A stretch of 64,000 nucleotides of DNA, from the NCBI GenBank assembly GCA_030144725.1, contig JASKMD010000021.1, positions 124,001 through 188,000 of the forward strand, written 5' to 3'. The DNA is from Haematococcus lacustris. Its lineage: Eukaryota > Chlorophyta > Chlorophyceae > Chlamydomonadales > Haematococcaceae. The notes under the pieces are model-generated. The model worked only from the letters and a program-made list of their open reading frames with translations. It did no database searches and was not told the DNA's origin. Position numbers and translations under genes: made by a program. Numbering within the stretch: position 1 is the first letter of the stretch; each line of letters starts with the position of its first letter. Below are positions 29,044-41,100 of the stretch, piece after piece.

Positions 29044-32042
29044 CCCACACTCACTGGACTCCCCAGCCGCGGCCGCCCGGGCACCATTGGCCCCCATGCG
29101 CTGCTGGTGAGCGGTGCTGCCCACTCCCCCAGCCCCATTGCTGGCACTTGCACTGGCAACCGCGGCCCTGACTGCCCCTGATGCCTCCTTCAGAGTGACT
29201 CCATCAGGCGCCACCGCCAGCAGCACCCGCTTGCCCACCAGGGGCTGGATGTTGGCGGCAAAGAAGTCGTCGTCGTCACAGGTGGCAAAGGTGCACTGGG
29301 GGCAACAGCGCCACCAGGGGCAGCAGGCAGGCCAGCAGGGGACTCGGCTTCAACGCATTGCTACTGGCAACAGCACCGGCAGCAGCACGGCAGCAGCACC
29401 GGCAGCAGGAGCGTGCATGGAGGTACAGGGTTGAATGTTGGGAATGAAGCCCGCAAGAGGGACAGGGCGGAAAATTATCTTCACCTCCAAACCTCTGCTG
29501 CCCTCTTGACAGTACTAGGTGCACAGCCAAGCTCCACCACCCCTCCCTAGCCCCCCCTGCCCCCCCTGCTGCCCCTCACCTTCTCCTGGCGGGCGCGCAC
29601 CCCCAGGTGGCTGAGGTGCGGCAGCTCCTGGCGCAGCACCACGCCGGCCAGCCTAGGCCCCAGCGGCCCAACCTCCTCGTCTCCGTCTGCCCGCCTGGCC
29701 AACAGCACCTTCGCCGCAAGAGGCAGGGGGCAAGGGGGAAGGGGGGGCTCAAGGGGGTGAGGAGCAGAGGGCAGCTTGGGCGGGGAATGGGGAGTGGGAG
29801 GGGGGCGGGGGTGAGGTGACAGAGTGTTGCCAGAGCAGGTAATGCAGGGTAATGCTAGAGTACATGATAGGGGGTCAGGGTCAGGGTCAGGGTCAGGGTC
29901 AGGGTCAGGGTCAGGGTCAGGGTCAGGGTCAGGGTCAGGGTCAGGGTCAGGGTCAGGGTCAGGGTCAGGGTCAGGGTCAGGGTCAGGGTCAGGGTCAGGG
30001 TCAGGGTCAGGGTCAGGGTCAGGGTCAGGGTCAGGGTCAGGGTCAGGGTCAGGGTCAGGGTCAGGGTCAGGGTCAGGGTCAGGGTCAGGGTCAGGGTCAG
30101 GGGTCAGGGTCAGGGTCAGGGTCAGGGCCAGGGTCAGGGTCAGGGTCAGGGCCAGGGTCAGGGTCAGGGTCAGGGTCAGGGTCAGGGTCAGGGTCAGGGT
30201 CAGGGTCAGGGCCAGGGTCAGGGTCAGGGCCAGGGTCAGGGTCAGGGCCAGGGTCAGGGTCAGGGTCAGGGTCAGGGTCAGGGTCAGGGTCAGGGTCAGG
30301 GTCAGGGTCAGGGCCAGGGTCAGGGTCAGGGTCAGGGTCAGGGCCAGGGTCAGGGTCAGGGCCAGGGTCAGGGTCAGGGCCAGGGTCAGGGTCAGGGTCA
30401 GGGTCAGGGCCAGGGTCAGGGGTCAGGGCCAGGGTCAGGGTCAGGGCCAGGGTCAGGGCCAGGGTCAGGGTCAGGGCCAGGGTCAGGGTCAGGGGGTCAG
30501 GGTCAGGGTCAGGGTCAGGGCCAGGGTCAGGGCCAGGGTCAGGGTCAGGGCCAGGGTCAGGGTCAGGGTCAGGGTCAGGGCAGGGTCAGGGTCAGGGCCA
30601 GGGTCAGGGTCAGGGTCAGGGTCAGGGTCAGGGTCAGGGTCAGGGTCAGGGTCAGGGTCAGGGTCAGGGTCAGGGTCAGGGTCAGGGTCAGGGCCAGGGT
30701 CAGGGTCAGGGTCAGGGCCAGGGTCAGGGTCAGGGTCAGGGTCAGGGTCAGGGTCAGGGTCAGGGTCAGGGTCAGGGCCAGGGTCAGGGTCAGGGCCAGG
30801 GTCAGGGTCAGGGCCAGGGTCAGGGTCAGGGTCAGGGTCAGGGTCAGGGTCAGGGTCAGGGTCAGGGTCAGGGTCAGGGCCAGGGTCAGGGTCAGGGGTC
30901 AGGGTCAGGGCCAGGGTCAGGGTCAGGGCCAGGGTCAGGGTCAGGGTCAGGGTCAGGGTCAGGGTCAGGGTCAGGGCCAGGGTCAGGGTCAGGGCCAGGG
31001 TCAGGGTCAGGGCCAGGGTCAGGGTCAGGGTCAGGGTCAGGGTCAGGTCAGGGTCAGGGTCAGGGTCAGGGTCAGGGCAGGGTCAGGGTCAGGGTCAGGG
31101 TCAGGGCCAGGGTCAGGGTCAGGGCCAGGGTCAGGGTCAGGGCCAGGGTCAGGGTCAGGGTCAGGGTCAGGGCCAGGGTCAGGGTCAGGGCCAGGGTCAG
31201 GGTCAGGGCCAGGGTCAGGGCCAGGGTCAGGAACTCACCACATCGTCGTTGTGTCCCCTGCAGGCCGCCTCCATGGCTTCTGGACTGAGTCCCTCAACCG
31301 CAACCAACCGCCCAACCGCTTCACCTGCACCAACAGACTGCATGCAATACTGGCCTTTGCCACTGCTGCCCTGGAGTTACCCCCCCCAGTCACGACAAAC
31401 CTGCAGTGTATGCCGGGTCTGGGGGGGGTGGGAGAGGGGTGGCAATGGTGTGAGAAGGGGGTGGGAAAGGGAGGGGAAGGGATAAGAGGGGGGTGGAAAA
31501 GGAGGAGCATGGGAGGGGTGGGTGGGGGGGGGAGGGAAGGAAGGTCGAGGGGGAGGAGGGGGGGGGGGGGAGGGGGGGGGAGGGGGAGGGGAGGAGGGGG
31601 GGGGGAGGGGGGGTGCTGGACTTACCAGTGACCAGGCCGTCCCAAGCATCCTGGCTGGCAGCGCCCCTTAGGGCCTTGACCAGCAGGGCGGCCAGGCGGG
31701 ACACTTGGAAGGCCACACTGGCCCTCACTTCACTCTCTGCGACAACACCACCATCACCACCACCACCATCACCACCACCTTCGCTTTCACCACCATCACC
31801 ATCAGCGCCGCTCTCATCACTATCACCATCATCATGACCATCACCATCATCACTATCACCAGAACCATCACCGCCACCATGCACTCTTAAGCATAGACCA
31901 GACATGTCAGCCGCGGGAACGTCAAGAACAGAAGCAGAACCCAATGTCAGTCACAAGGTCGTTGTTGTTGTTGCTGGGGCAAGCTTCAGAGCAGAGGGGG
32001 AGAGGTGTAGGGTGGAGGAGTATGCTGGACAGGCAGGTGAGG

Positions 32043-32108
<66 letters not shown>

Positions 32109-35100
32109 CCTGGTCTGCTGCCACTCACCTCCAAAGATGCGGGACATGTGTTCAGGCACCCCTAGGGCAGGGCCCAGCTTGGCTGCTGTGCCGCAGTACA
32201 CATCCATCACCAGGTCAGAGTACTGCGGTGCAAACCACTACCAGGCTGGCTGGGCAGGGCAGGGCAGGGCAGGGCAGGGCAGGGCAGGGCAGGGCAGGGC
32301 AGGGCAGGGCAGGGCAGGGCAGGGCAGGGCAGGGCAGGGCAGGGCAGGGCAGGGCAGGGCAGGGCAGGGCAGGGCAGGGCAGGGCAGGGCAGGGCAGGGC
32401 AGGGCAGGGCAGGGCAGGGCAGGGCAGGGCAGGGCAGGGCAGGGCAGGGCAGGGCAGGGCAGGGCAGGGCAGGGCAGGGCAGGGCAGGGCAGGGCAGGGC
32501 AGGGCAGGGCAGGGCAGGGCAGGGCAGGGCAGGGCAGGGCAGGGCAGGGCAGGGCAGGGCAGGGCAGGGCAGGGCAGGGCAGGGCAGGGCAGGGCAGGGC
32601 AGGGCAGGGCAGGGCAGGGCAGGGCAGGGCAGGAAAGAAGGGGGAGAGGGGTGGGCGGCAGAGAGGAGGAGGGACCAGGAAGGTACGATGTGTTATGCAC
32701 AAAGGAACACAGTAAAGCTGCGTCATGGTGCCGTTGTTGCCGGTGGCCCCGCCCCGCCCCGCCCCGCCCCACCCCGCCCCGCCCCGCCCCGCCCCGCCCC
32801 GCCCCGCCCCGCCCCGCCCCGCCCCGCCCCGCCCCGCCCCGCCCCGCCCCGCCCCGCCCCGCCCCGCCCCGCCCCGCCCCGCCCCGCCCCGCCCCGCCCC
32901 GCCCCGCCCCGCCCCGGCCCCCGGCTGACCTGTGAAGCCAGGCGCAGCACACGCTCAGCCGAGGCCTTGCCCCGCAGCGCACTCTCACGACGTTCCACCG
33001 GCCCTGCGCCCCCGCCCAGCCAGGCCTGCACTCCACCACAGCATCGCCCCACTGCTTTACAAAGTCACATCACTCAATGACCCATTCTGATCCAGGGTCA
33101 CACATGGGCACGTGGCACCTTCTGCGTCACGCTCCCATGCCACGTCGTCACAGTTTGCAGCAGCTGGCCACTGGCCCAGTGGGAGGGCGGGCCAGCTACT
33201 CCCATAGCCTGCCTGGCCCCACCTGCTGGCAGTATGTAGATTTTGTAATCACTACACAGGTGTGATGGGCCAAGTGTGATGTGCCAGGTGTGAGGAGCCA
33301 AGTGTGAGAAGCCAGGTGTGAGGAGCCAGGTGATAGGGAGGTTAGGGTAGGGCGGGGCCCATGACCTGTCAAACAATGCTGCCCCACCATTAAGATGTGA
33401 ATGATGGGCATAGCGGTAAAGTAACCCGTGCTTTGCTAGGGTCACTGAACACCCCCCCTGCCCCTCTTCCTCACCACCACCACCACCACCATCACCAGTC
33501 CCACAACAGCAGCAACGCCCCCCCCTTCCTGGCCCGACTGGCCCGTTTACCAATGACGCACACTTCCCAGTTGCACTCTCCCCACCCTTCTCTGCCCCCC
33601 TTTCCCCACCCCTTCCCCCCTGCTCCCTATCGATCCACCCGCCCCGCCCCACCCCAGTCCCGCCCACCTCAAGTTCGTTCTCCAGCGCCAGCAGCTCCTG
33701 GGTGGCGAACTGGCTAAGGCCCAGGTGGCGCAGGCCATTGGTCAGGGCTGCGCAGGCCACCTTCCACGCCCCGCCCGCATTGGCCCTGGCCAGCATGCCG
33801 GCCCCGCCCTGCAACAACCAGGCTGACTACCTGGAGGGCCGCTGGGCAAGCATGGCTGCATGACGTAGGTTAGGTCGGGGTCGGGGTCGGGTCGGGTCGG
33901 GTCGGGTCGGGTCGGGTCGGGTCGGGTCGGGTCGGGTCGCGTCGGGTCGGGTCGGGTCGGGTCGGGTCGGGTCGGGTCGGGTCGGGTCGGGTCGGGTCGG
34001 GTCGGGTCGGGTCGGGTCGGGTCGGGTCGGGTCGGGTCGGGTCGGGTCGGATGAGATCAGGGCTGCAGGGTCGACATGCGCAACCTGCAGCCTTGCACGC
34101 CCCCCCGCACTCACCGCAGCCTCCAGCTGTGCGATGATGCGTGACAGCAGCACGAACATGTACTCCTCCAGCCTGATCTCAGTCAGCCGCCAGCGCTGCA
34201 GGCTCAGGGGCGGCAGGGCAGCAGGCAGCGGGCAGAGGGGTGAAACTATGCAGGCTGAAACTAGGCTTAGCCGGGTCAGGGGTCAGGGGTCAGGGGGAGG
34301 GGATCAGGGGCTGGAGCCCGCTCGTCCTGCTGCTAGCCTGGCCCTCCTGCCCTCCCCTCGCCCTCCAGTCCCTGCCACCCGCCCCTCAGCCCAGGCTGAC
34401 ACACCTGATACCCTCCCCTGCAGCCTAGCATGTCCTGCCCCAGCCCCCTTTCTGCCCAGTGGCCAGTGTCCAGAGTGTGAGGGGGGGGGGTGGGGGGGGC
34501 TGGAGGCGGCCCAGCCCACCTGGCGCATGGCTAGCACGTCATCGCCCACGTCGTTGCGCAGCCCCGCAGACAACCCCGCAGCAAAGTGAGCGCGAGCCTG
34601 ACGGCAGCAGGCAGTCAGGTGCAGGGGGGGCTGGCCAGAGGGCATGCTGGCGGTCGCTGCACCCTTCAAACATCAAAGGTCTTTGCATCCTTGCCAGGGT
34701 CAGGGTCAGGGTCAGGGTCAGGGTCAGGGTCAGGGTCAGGGTCAGGGTCAGGGTCAAGGTCAGGGCCAGGGTCAGGGTCAGGGTCAGGGTCAGGGTCAGG
34801 GTCAGGGTCAGGGTCAGGGTCAGGGTCAGGGTCAGGGTCAGGGTCAGGGTCAGGGTCAGGGTCAGGGTCAGGGTCAGGGTCAGGGTCAGGGTCAGGGTCA
34901 GGGTCAGGGTCAGGGTCAGGGTCAGGGTCAAGGTCAGGGCCAGGGTCAGGGTCAGGGTCAGGGTCAGGGTCAGGGTCAGGGTCAGGGTCAAGGTCAGGGC
35001 CAGGGTCAGGGTCAGGGTCAGGGTCAGGGTCAGGGTCAGGGTCAGGGTCAGGGTCAGGGTCAGGGTCAGGGTCAGGGTCAGGGTCAGGGTCAGGGTCAGG

Positions 35101-38100
35101 GTCAGGGTCAGGGTCAGGGTCAGGGTCAGGGTCAGGGTCAGGGTCAGGGTCAGGGTCAGGGTCAGGGTCAGGGTCAGGGTCAGGGTCAGGGTCAGGGTCA
35201 GGGTCAGGGTCAGGGTCAGGGTCAGGGTCAGGGTCAGGGTCAGGGTCAGGTGGGCAACTCTACCTCTACCCTTACCCATACCCCTAAACAAGTAAAGGCG
35301 GCTGAGGAGAATGTGTGGGAAGAGGGGGTTCAGCCTTTGCGCCTGCCTGGGTGCCCATGAACAGCGCCGCCATCAGGTCGTCCAGGGAGGGCCCGCCTCG
35401 ACCTTGGTCCAGGCGCTGCATGGCCGCCCTGAACTGCGTGACCACGCCCCGGTGGCTGTCATCCAGGGACTGCTGCACCGCGTCCAGCAGGTCAGTCAGG
35501 CCTGGGGTCACGCCGGCAGGCAGCAGGGGGGGCAGCAGGCAGCAGGGAGGTCATGCCAGCAGGGGAGGGGGGGGCTGCCTGTACCCTGGGCTCACCTCAC
35601 CTTGCCTCCCCCTGGCCTTGCGCCCCTGGCCGCCCCTGGCCCCCCCCCCTGGCCCAGTGCTTAGAGACACCACTCCCCCTTTGTGGCGCACCTGAGGCGT
35701 TGAAGAAGTCGCGCAGCTCGCGTGTGAAGACCTTGAACTCTGACACGAAGTCGTGGGAGTACTGGCCAGGCTGTGCGGTGATGCGCACCAACATTGCCTC
35801 AGTGGCCACCAGGTCCTCAGGGCCTGAGCACACAGAGGGCCAGGGGCAGGGGCCAGGCGCAGGGCCTCAGGGGCAGGGGAACCAGGGCGAGGAAGCAGGG
35901 CCAGGGGCAGGGGCAGGAGTGGGGCAGGTGAGGGGGTCAGGGGCAGGGTCCGGGCTGGGGCAGGGTCCCCATGGGCAGGGCTTTGAATGCTGAGGTGCCA
36001 GGGGCAGGGCCACAGAGGCAGGGGGTCAGGAGCAGCAGCCGGTACTGGCCAGCCCCCTCTACTGCTGGTGTGCCCCCTCCCCCTCCCCCCCCCCCCCCTC
36101 CCCCTCCCCCTCCCCCTTCACACCCCCTGCCTGTCCCCCCCCACCAGCACTGCGGTGCAGCTTGTTCTGCAGCGTGTGCTTGATCTCGTCCTTCAGGTCC
36201 TTGGGGATGTCGCCGCGGTGCGCTATGTCCCTGCAGCCTCACAGGGCACACAGCCCCACCTCAGGCCCCCACACACAGTGAGCCGGGCACAGTGAGCTGG
36301 GAACATGAAAACTGTGCATGTTGAGCCGTGGGCCACGAACCACCCATGGGTAAGCAAGCCATGAACGCCGTGAGCTGGGGAGTGAGCACAGTGCACAGCC
36401 AAGACAGTGCACAGTGAGACATGACGTTCCACAGTGGCAGCAGTGGCAGCAGAGTGAGGCTTGAAGGCTGGGAGTGAGGGCAGGTCAGTGTGGTGAGGGC
36501 CCAGCAGCCAGGCCTGGCCCCTGACCTGATGCGCGTCAGGGGCACGCTGACGCGGAACTCGCCACTGATGCTGGGCAGGCGGGTGTGCAGGCGGCGGGCA
36601 GCCAGCACTCGGGCGGAAGCAGCTGGGTCGGCGTTGGCGTGAGAGGCGTCCGCTATGGCCCACTCTAGCGACCTGCAGGGGGAGGGGCAGGGCAGGCGGG
36701 GTCTGATTGGGGGTGGGGGCGGGGGCGGGGGCAGGAGAGGGGTGTGTGCGCCACCTGAACATCTGAAGTGCGTTGTTGGCGTGGTGGTTGGGCCTGTGGT
36801 GGCCTCCAGTCTCCACGCATGTGATGGCACCAGTGTTGATCCAGGTGGCGTACACATAGCAGGCTGCCAGCTCCTGCAGCAGCAGCAACATTGGCCCCGT
36901 CACAATGACTTGACCATTACTTGTATGTATTTGTGAATACTAATGAAGAACAAATATATGTGATGTATGCTGCCGTTGCCGGAATGTGGGTTGGTAAATT
37001 GGGGCCTCAGGCCTTGCGTAATGGATTATCGGCGAGCTGAGTACATCATGCAAAAATAATGGACGAGTCCGGGACGATGCGGACATATGCATCGAGGCGC
37101 AGCCGGGGTGTATATGGCTGCGGAGACGAGGACGAGTCTAGTAGATTCGCGTATTGAGCGAGGTAAAGGCGATGGTCTAGTATATCCGAGGTCTGCGGCC
37201 CGTCAATTCTACAAAAGCGTACCCCGCGGCCTGGTAATAATATAAATGCGCGGTCAACGGCGGGTCATTGTGTCGAGTTGTATACATTTATAGCCTGCCC
37301 GGAGCCCATAGCTCGGTGTTTACATGCCAGCCTGGCATATATAAACATACATGCCGGCGTGCACCAATCTTTAAGCTCAGCTTCAACTTGCAAGTTTCGG
37401 AAAGTTGCAATATACGCGGAGCTAGCTGTCGGAGAGATCCTCATGGCTGGAGTGCGACTTAGATCGGTAGCATAGTGGCCCCGTCCACCCCCGAGTTATG
37501 GAAAGTTATTTGATCCTGTATCTTGCATACACCTCAGCTATTATATATCAACAGGTAATCGTAGTCTCCCCTTTTGATTCCCGAGGCCTCGGAAACTAAA
37601 ACTAAAATGTTACTCCCGAGCCTTTGGGAACGTCTTCGTGCATAGCAATGTTCAAGCCTCCCACTCCATTACTCTCTCGTATCAAAATCACCTGACCACG
37701 TCACATTGGGCACTGAACCTCGCTCAGAAAGTCGTGGTCCTCCTGAGGCTGCTGGCAGTGGCGGCATATCTAATCATCTGGCTCAGAGCATTCAAACTTG
37801 CATGCTCCTGCAGCCACCCATGCTGTTGCCTTGGCCAAAGCAAGCACCCCGCCTTGGCCGGCTGCCCGTGTATGACCGGCCGCCTCCCCCCTCGACATGG
37901 TTGCCAGCCTAGAAGTCGCTTAATCACCGCCGCTTGACGATCGAGAGACATTTGGGAGTGTTGTTCATCGTACATAAGGAGCTCGCGGTGCCGGTTATCA
38001 GCTGCGTCGGCGGCACTGATGCCCCCGACCACAAACTGCTCCATTGCTGGCTTTTCCATTTGGTCAAGGTCAGCTAATTGTTTATGTACTTCCCAAAGGA

Positions 38101-41100
38101 CCAAAAAATACATTGTTAGATCATTCCCGGTTTCCCGAAGGACAAAAAACGAGTCGGGATAGGGAACCGAAAGGGAGAGTACGGTATCATCAATATTTGT
38201 ATTGCCATGATGTTACCTTTCCCCGGCGCCCCCTGGCCTCCTCTCTTGATCTGCTGTCTCCAAGCCCCCGTGCCCCTCACCTCCAGCTGTGGCCGCATCA
38301 TGTGGGGTCTGTCCACCAGCAGCCCCTTCATCAGCTCGAGCTTCTTCAGCCAGCTGCGCTCAACGGGCAGTCATGAATCGGCGGGCAGTGAGGCAGGTGG
38401 GCAGCAGGCAGAGGAGCCGCGAGAGGCAGCAGGCAGAGGGGCAGGCAAGCAGGTGATGTAGGTGGAGTGGGTGGGCAACTAAGCTGGAGGAGATGCAATG
38501 GAATGGGTTGGGAAGGTGGGTAAAAAGGGGGTGGGTGGGTGGGGGGTTTGGGTCGGGTCGGGTGGGTGGGTGGGTGGGTGGGTGGGTGGGTGGGTGGGTG
38601 GGTGGGTGGGTGGGTGGGTGGGTGGGTGGGTGGGTGGGTGGGTGGGTGGGTGGGTGGGTGGGTGGGTGGGTGGGTGGGTGGGTGGGTGGGTGGGTGGGTG
38701 GGTGGGTGGGTGGGTGGGTGGGTGGGTGGGTGGGTGGGTGGGTGGGTGGGTGGGTGGGTGGGTGGGTGGGTGGGTGGGTGGGTGGGTGGGTGGGTGGGTG
38801 GGTGGGTGGGTGGGTGGGTGGGTGGGTGGGTGGGTGAGCTTCAAGGCGCCTACTTTGACGCCGCCTGGTCGCCCTGCACCAGGTCCAGCAGCGGGCCCTG
38901 CAGCCCCTCAGTGCGCCACACGCCTGCCCGGCCGCCCGACTCCTTGCGGCTGCGCACAAACTGCGGGGCGCCCCCCACCCAGGCGCTGGTGCTGCGGGCG
39001 TCCTCCTCAAAGCTGGCCAGGGAGGCGTCCTGGGAGGAGGAGGGGGACCAGCTCCGGTGGTCTGCATCAGGGCCAGGGGGGGCACAGGGGGCGGGCAGGG
39101 GGGGGCCATGGCAGGTGGGTATGAGATGAATCAGGGCCTAGAGCTGCCAAAGCAACTGAGACTCACTGCCAGGGTGGGGCTGTGACGCCCCTCACCCTGC
39201 GCCTCACCCCCTGACCCCGTGACCCCTGACCCCCTGACCCCTGACCCCCTGACCCCGTGACCCCTGACCCCCTGACCCCCTGACCCCTGACCCCCTGACC
39301 CCCTGACCCCTGTGACGCCCCTCAGCCTGCCCCTGACCCCCTGACCCTGCTGGCCTGCTTTACTGACCTGGTGCTGACTGCGTGCCGTTGTGGTGTGCCC
39401 CGCCCACTCCATTGCTGCTGGCTGACTGCAGTGAGGCCTGCGGTGGCACAACACAGCTGCGGGGCATGAGGGCCAGGCAGGCAGTCGTGGTCCTGCTGTC
39501 TGCCACAGGAGGCCAGGGAGGCAGTGAGCAGGCCAGCAGGGTCACAGGGTGAGGGGCAGGGTGAGGGGCAGGGTCACAGTCCGACCCTGGCATTGAGGCT
39601 TTCAGATACATTCAGGTGCCAGCAGGCAGGTGCCAGCAGGTGCTTTCAGGTGCCAGCAGGCAGACCAGGCCGGGGCCTACACTGTGTGGCTGCAGGGCTG
39701 CAGGCTGCTGAGCTACTGGGCTGATGAGGAGGTCCTGCGCCCTCAGTGGCTCAAGCCGCTCCTCAGCCGCTACACACCTGACGCCCTGATCATTCCCGCC
39801 ACCGCTGCCGCCCCTGCCGCCCCTGCCGCCCCTGCTGCCCCCGCCACCCTGCTGCTGCTGCCGCTGGCTTTCGTCCTGATGGCCACCCCCTTGGGGGGCA
39901 GGCTGCTGCCGCCAGCGACTTGCCTTGCCGTCATGCCCCAGCTTCACCGCCTCAATCTTGGTGGTCCCGGTCTTGTCCCACTCGCAGCTCACATGCAGGC
40001 CATAGTCTGGCCCCAGGGCCTGCAGCCAGGGTGGAGGCAGGGGCAGCCAGGGTGGAGGCAGGGGCAGCCAGGGTGGAGGCAGGGGCAGAGGCCGGCAGGG
40101 TGGGGAGGTGGACGTGAAGGGAGGCGGGTGGCGGCTCCGCAGGGAAGGCGGACGCAGCAGGGTAGGGCCCTGGGTGCTGGCCACAAGGCTAGTAGAGGGT
40201 AGGGCTGGGGGGTTAGGGTGGGGTTGCTGCTGCTGACTGCCTCCCAGCAGGCCCTGCCCACCCTGCCCTGCGGTCCTGCTCATGTAGGCATTCCCAGGTT
40301 AGGGAGCAAGCCAGGGGGGAAAGGGAGGGCTGCGAGGGCTAAGGGATGAGGAAAGGCTGCAAGGGTCAGGGGTGAGGGACACAAACGAGTGAGGGGGGAT
40401 GGGGAGAAAGGGGGTCTGCTGACCTTGAACTTGCGGTCTGAGCCGTCCTCCCACACGGGCTCCCCGTTGTCCTTAGTGCGCACCAGCTGCAGCCAGGCAC
40501 AGGCACAGCCACTGCCACCTCCACCTCCACCTCCACCTCCGGGGCCTACTTTGCACTGACGGCCTGCTCCTGCTGCTGCTGCTGCTGAGAGCCCCTGTAG
40601 GCTTGGCTGAACAGGTCAAGCCAAGCAGGGCTGCCAGGCAGTCTGGACAAAGGTTGGGAGCGGGCCTGGGCCTGGGCCCAGGCAGCTCAGGCAACACAGG
40701 CAGGCAGTGGCAAGCCAGGGAGGTGAGAGGGGACCAGCTGGCTAGGGGCCTACTGCTCAGTGCAGGAGAGGGGCAGGAGGGTCGGTGTTGGCACTGCAAG
40801 TTCCAGGTGAGGACGCCTGCCACTGTCGACTGCCAGTACAACACTATCACAGGGACATCAGCCTGAAGTACTGTGCTGAGAGGACTGGCACAATGTGCAC
40901 AGCCTGCAACCAGCTTGAACTACACCTCAGGGTATCACCACAGCAGCCTAAATCAGCCACCCTTGACCAGATGGCGTGGAGAAGGCGGTGCTTGAACACA
41001 CAGGTAGCCCACGCCTGTGCCTCCACCTCCGGCCAAACCCATGCCTGCCTCCCAAGACCCCTCTGCCCTTATGATGTAGTCACTTAGTACTGCCTGATCA

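Noticed and set aside
30000..30900. Replication origin or centromere signal
   Set aside because: Nothing beyond simple repeats supports this; the sequence sits in an intron of a normal gene.
29871..31230. AGGGTC array as telomeric repeat
   Set aside because: Green-algal telomere units are of the TTTAGGG or TTTTAGGG type; this hexamer lacks the T run and lies within a gene.
29824..31485. Open frames of about 480-550 codons encoding Gly-Ser, Val-Arg and Gln-Gly repeats
   Set aside because: They are the three frames of the AGGGTC hexamer array, which lies in a PWD intron on the other strand.
32137..33039. ORFs encoding poly GQGRA, PALPC, PRPAP, GGAGR
   Set aside because: Products of the GGGCA and CCCCG pentamer arrays in PWD intron 16.
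34459..35360. Long repeat ORFs on both strands (Val-Arg, Gly-Ser, Leu-Thr)
   Set aside because: Hexamer array in PWD intron 12; no codon bias or homology.
38360..39129. Poly THPP and GWVG ORFs
   Set aside because: Frames through the GGGT array; only the part beyond it (38854-39061, minus) is real PWD exon 6.
39630..40202. Plus-strand ORF with plausible composition ([16 protein letters not shown])
   Set aside because: It is the reverse of PWD exon 4, whose minus-strand frame carries the conserved CBM20 end ([11 protein letters not shown]).
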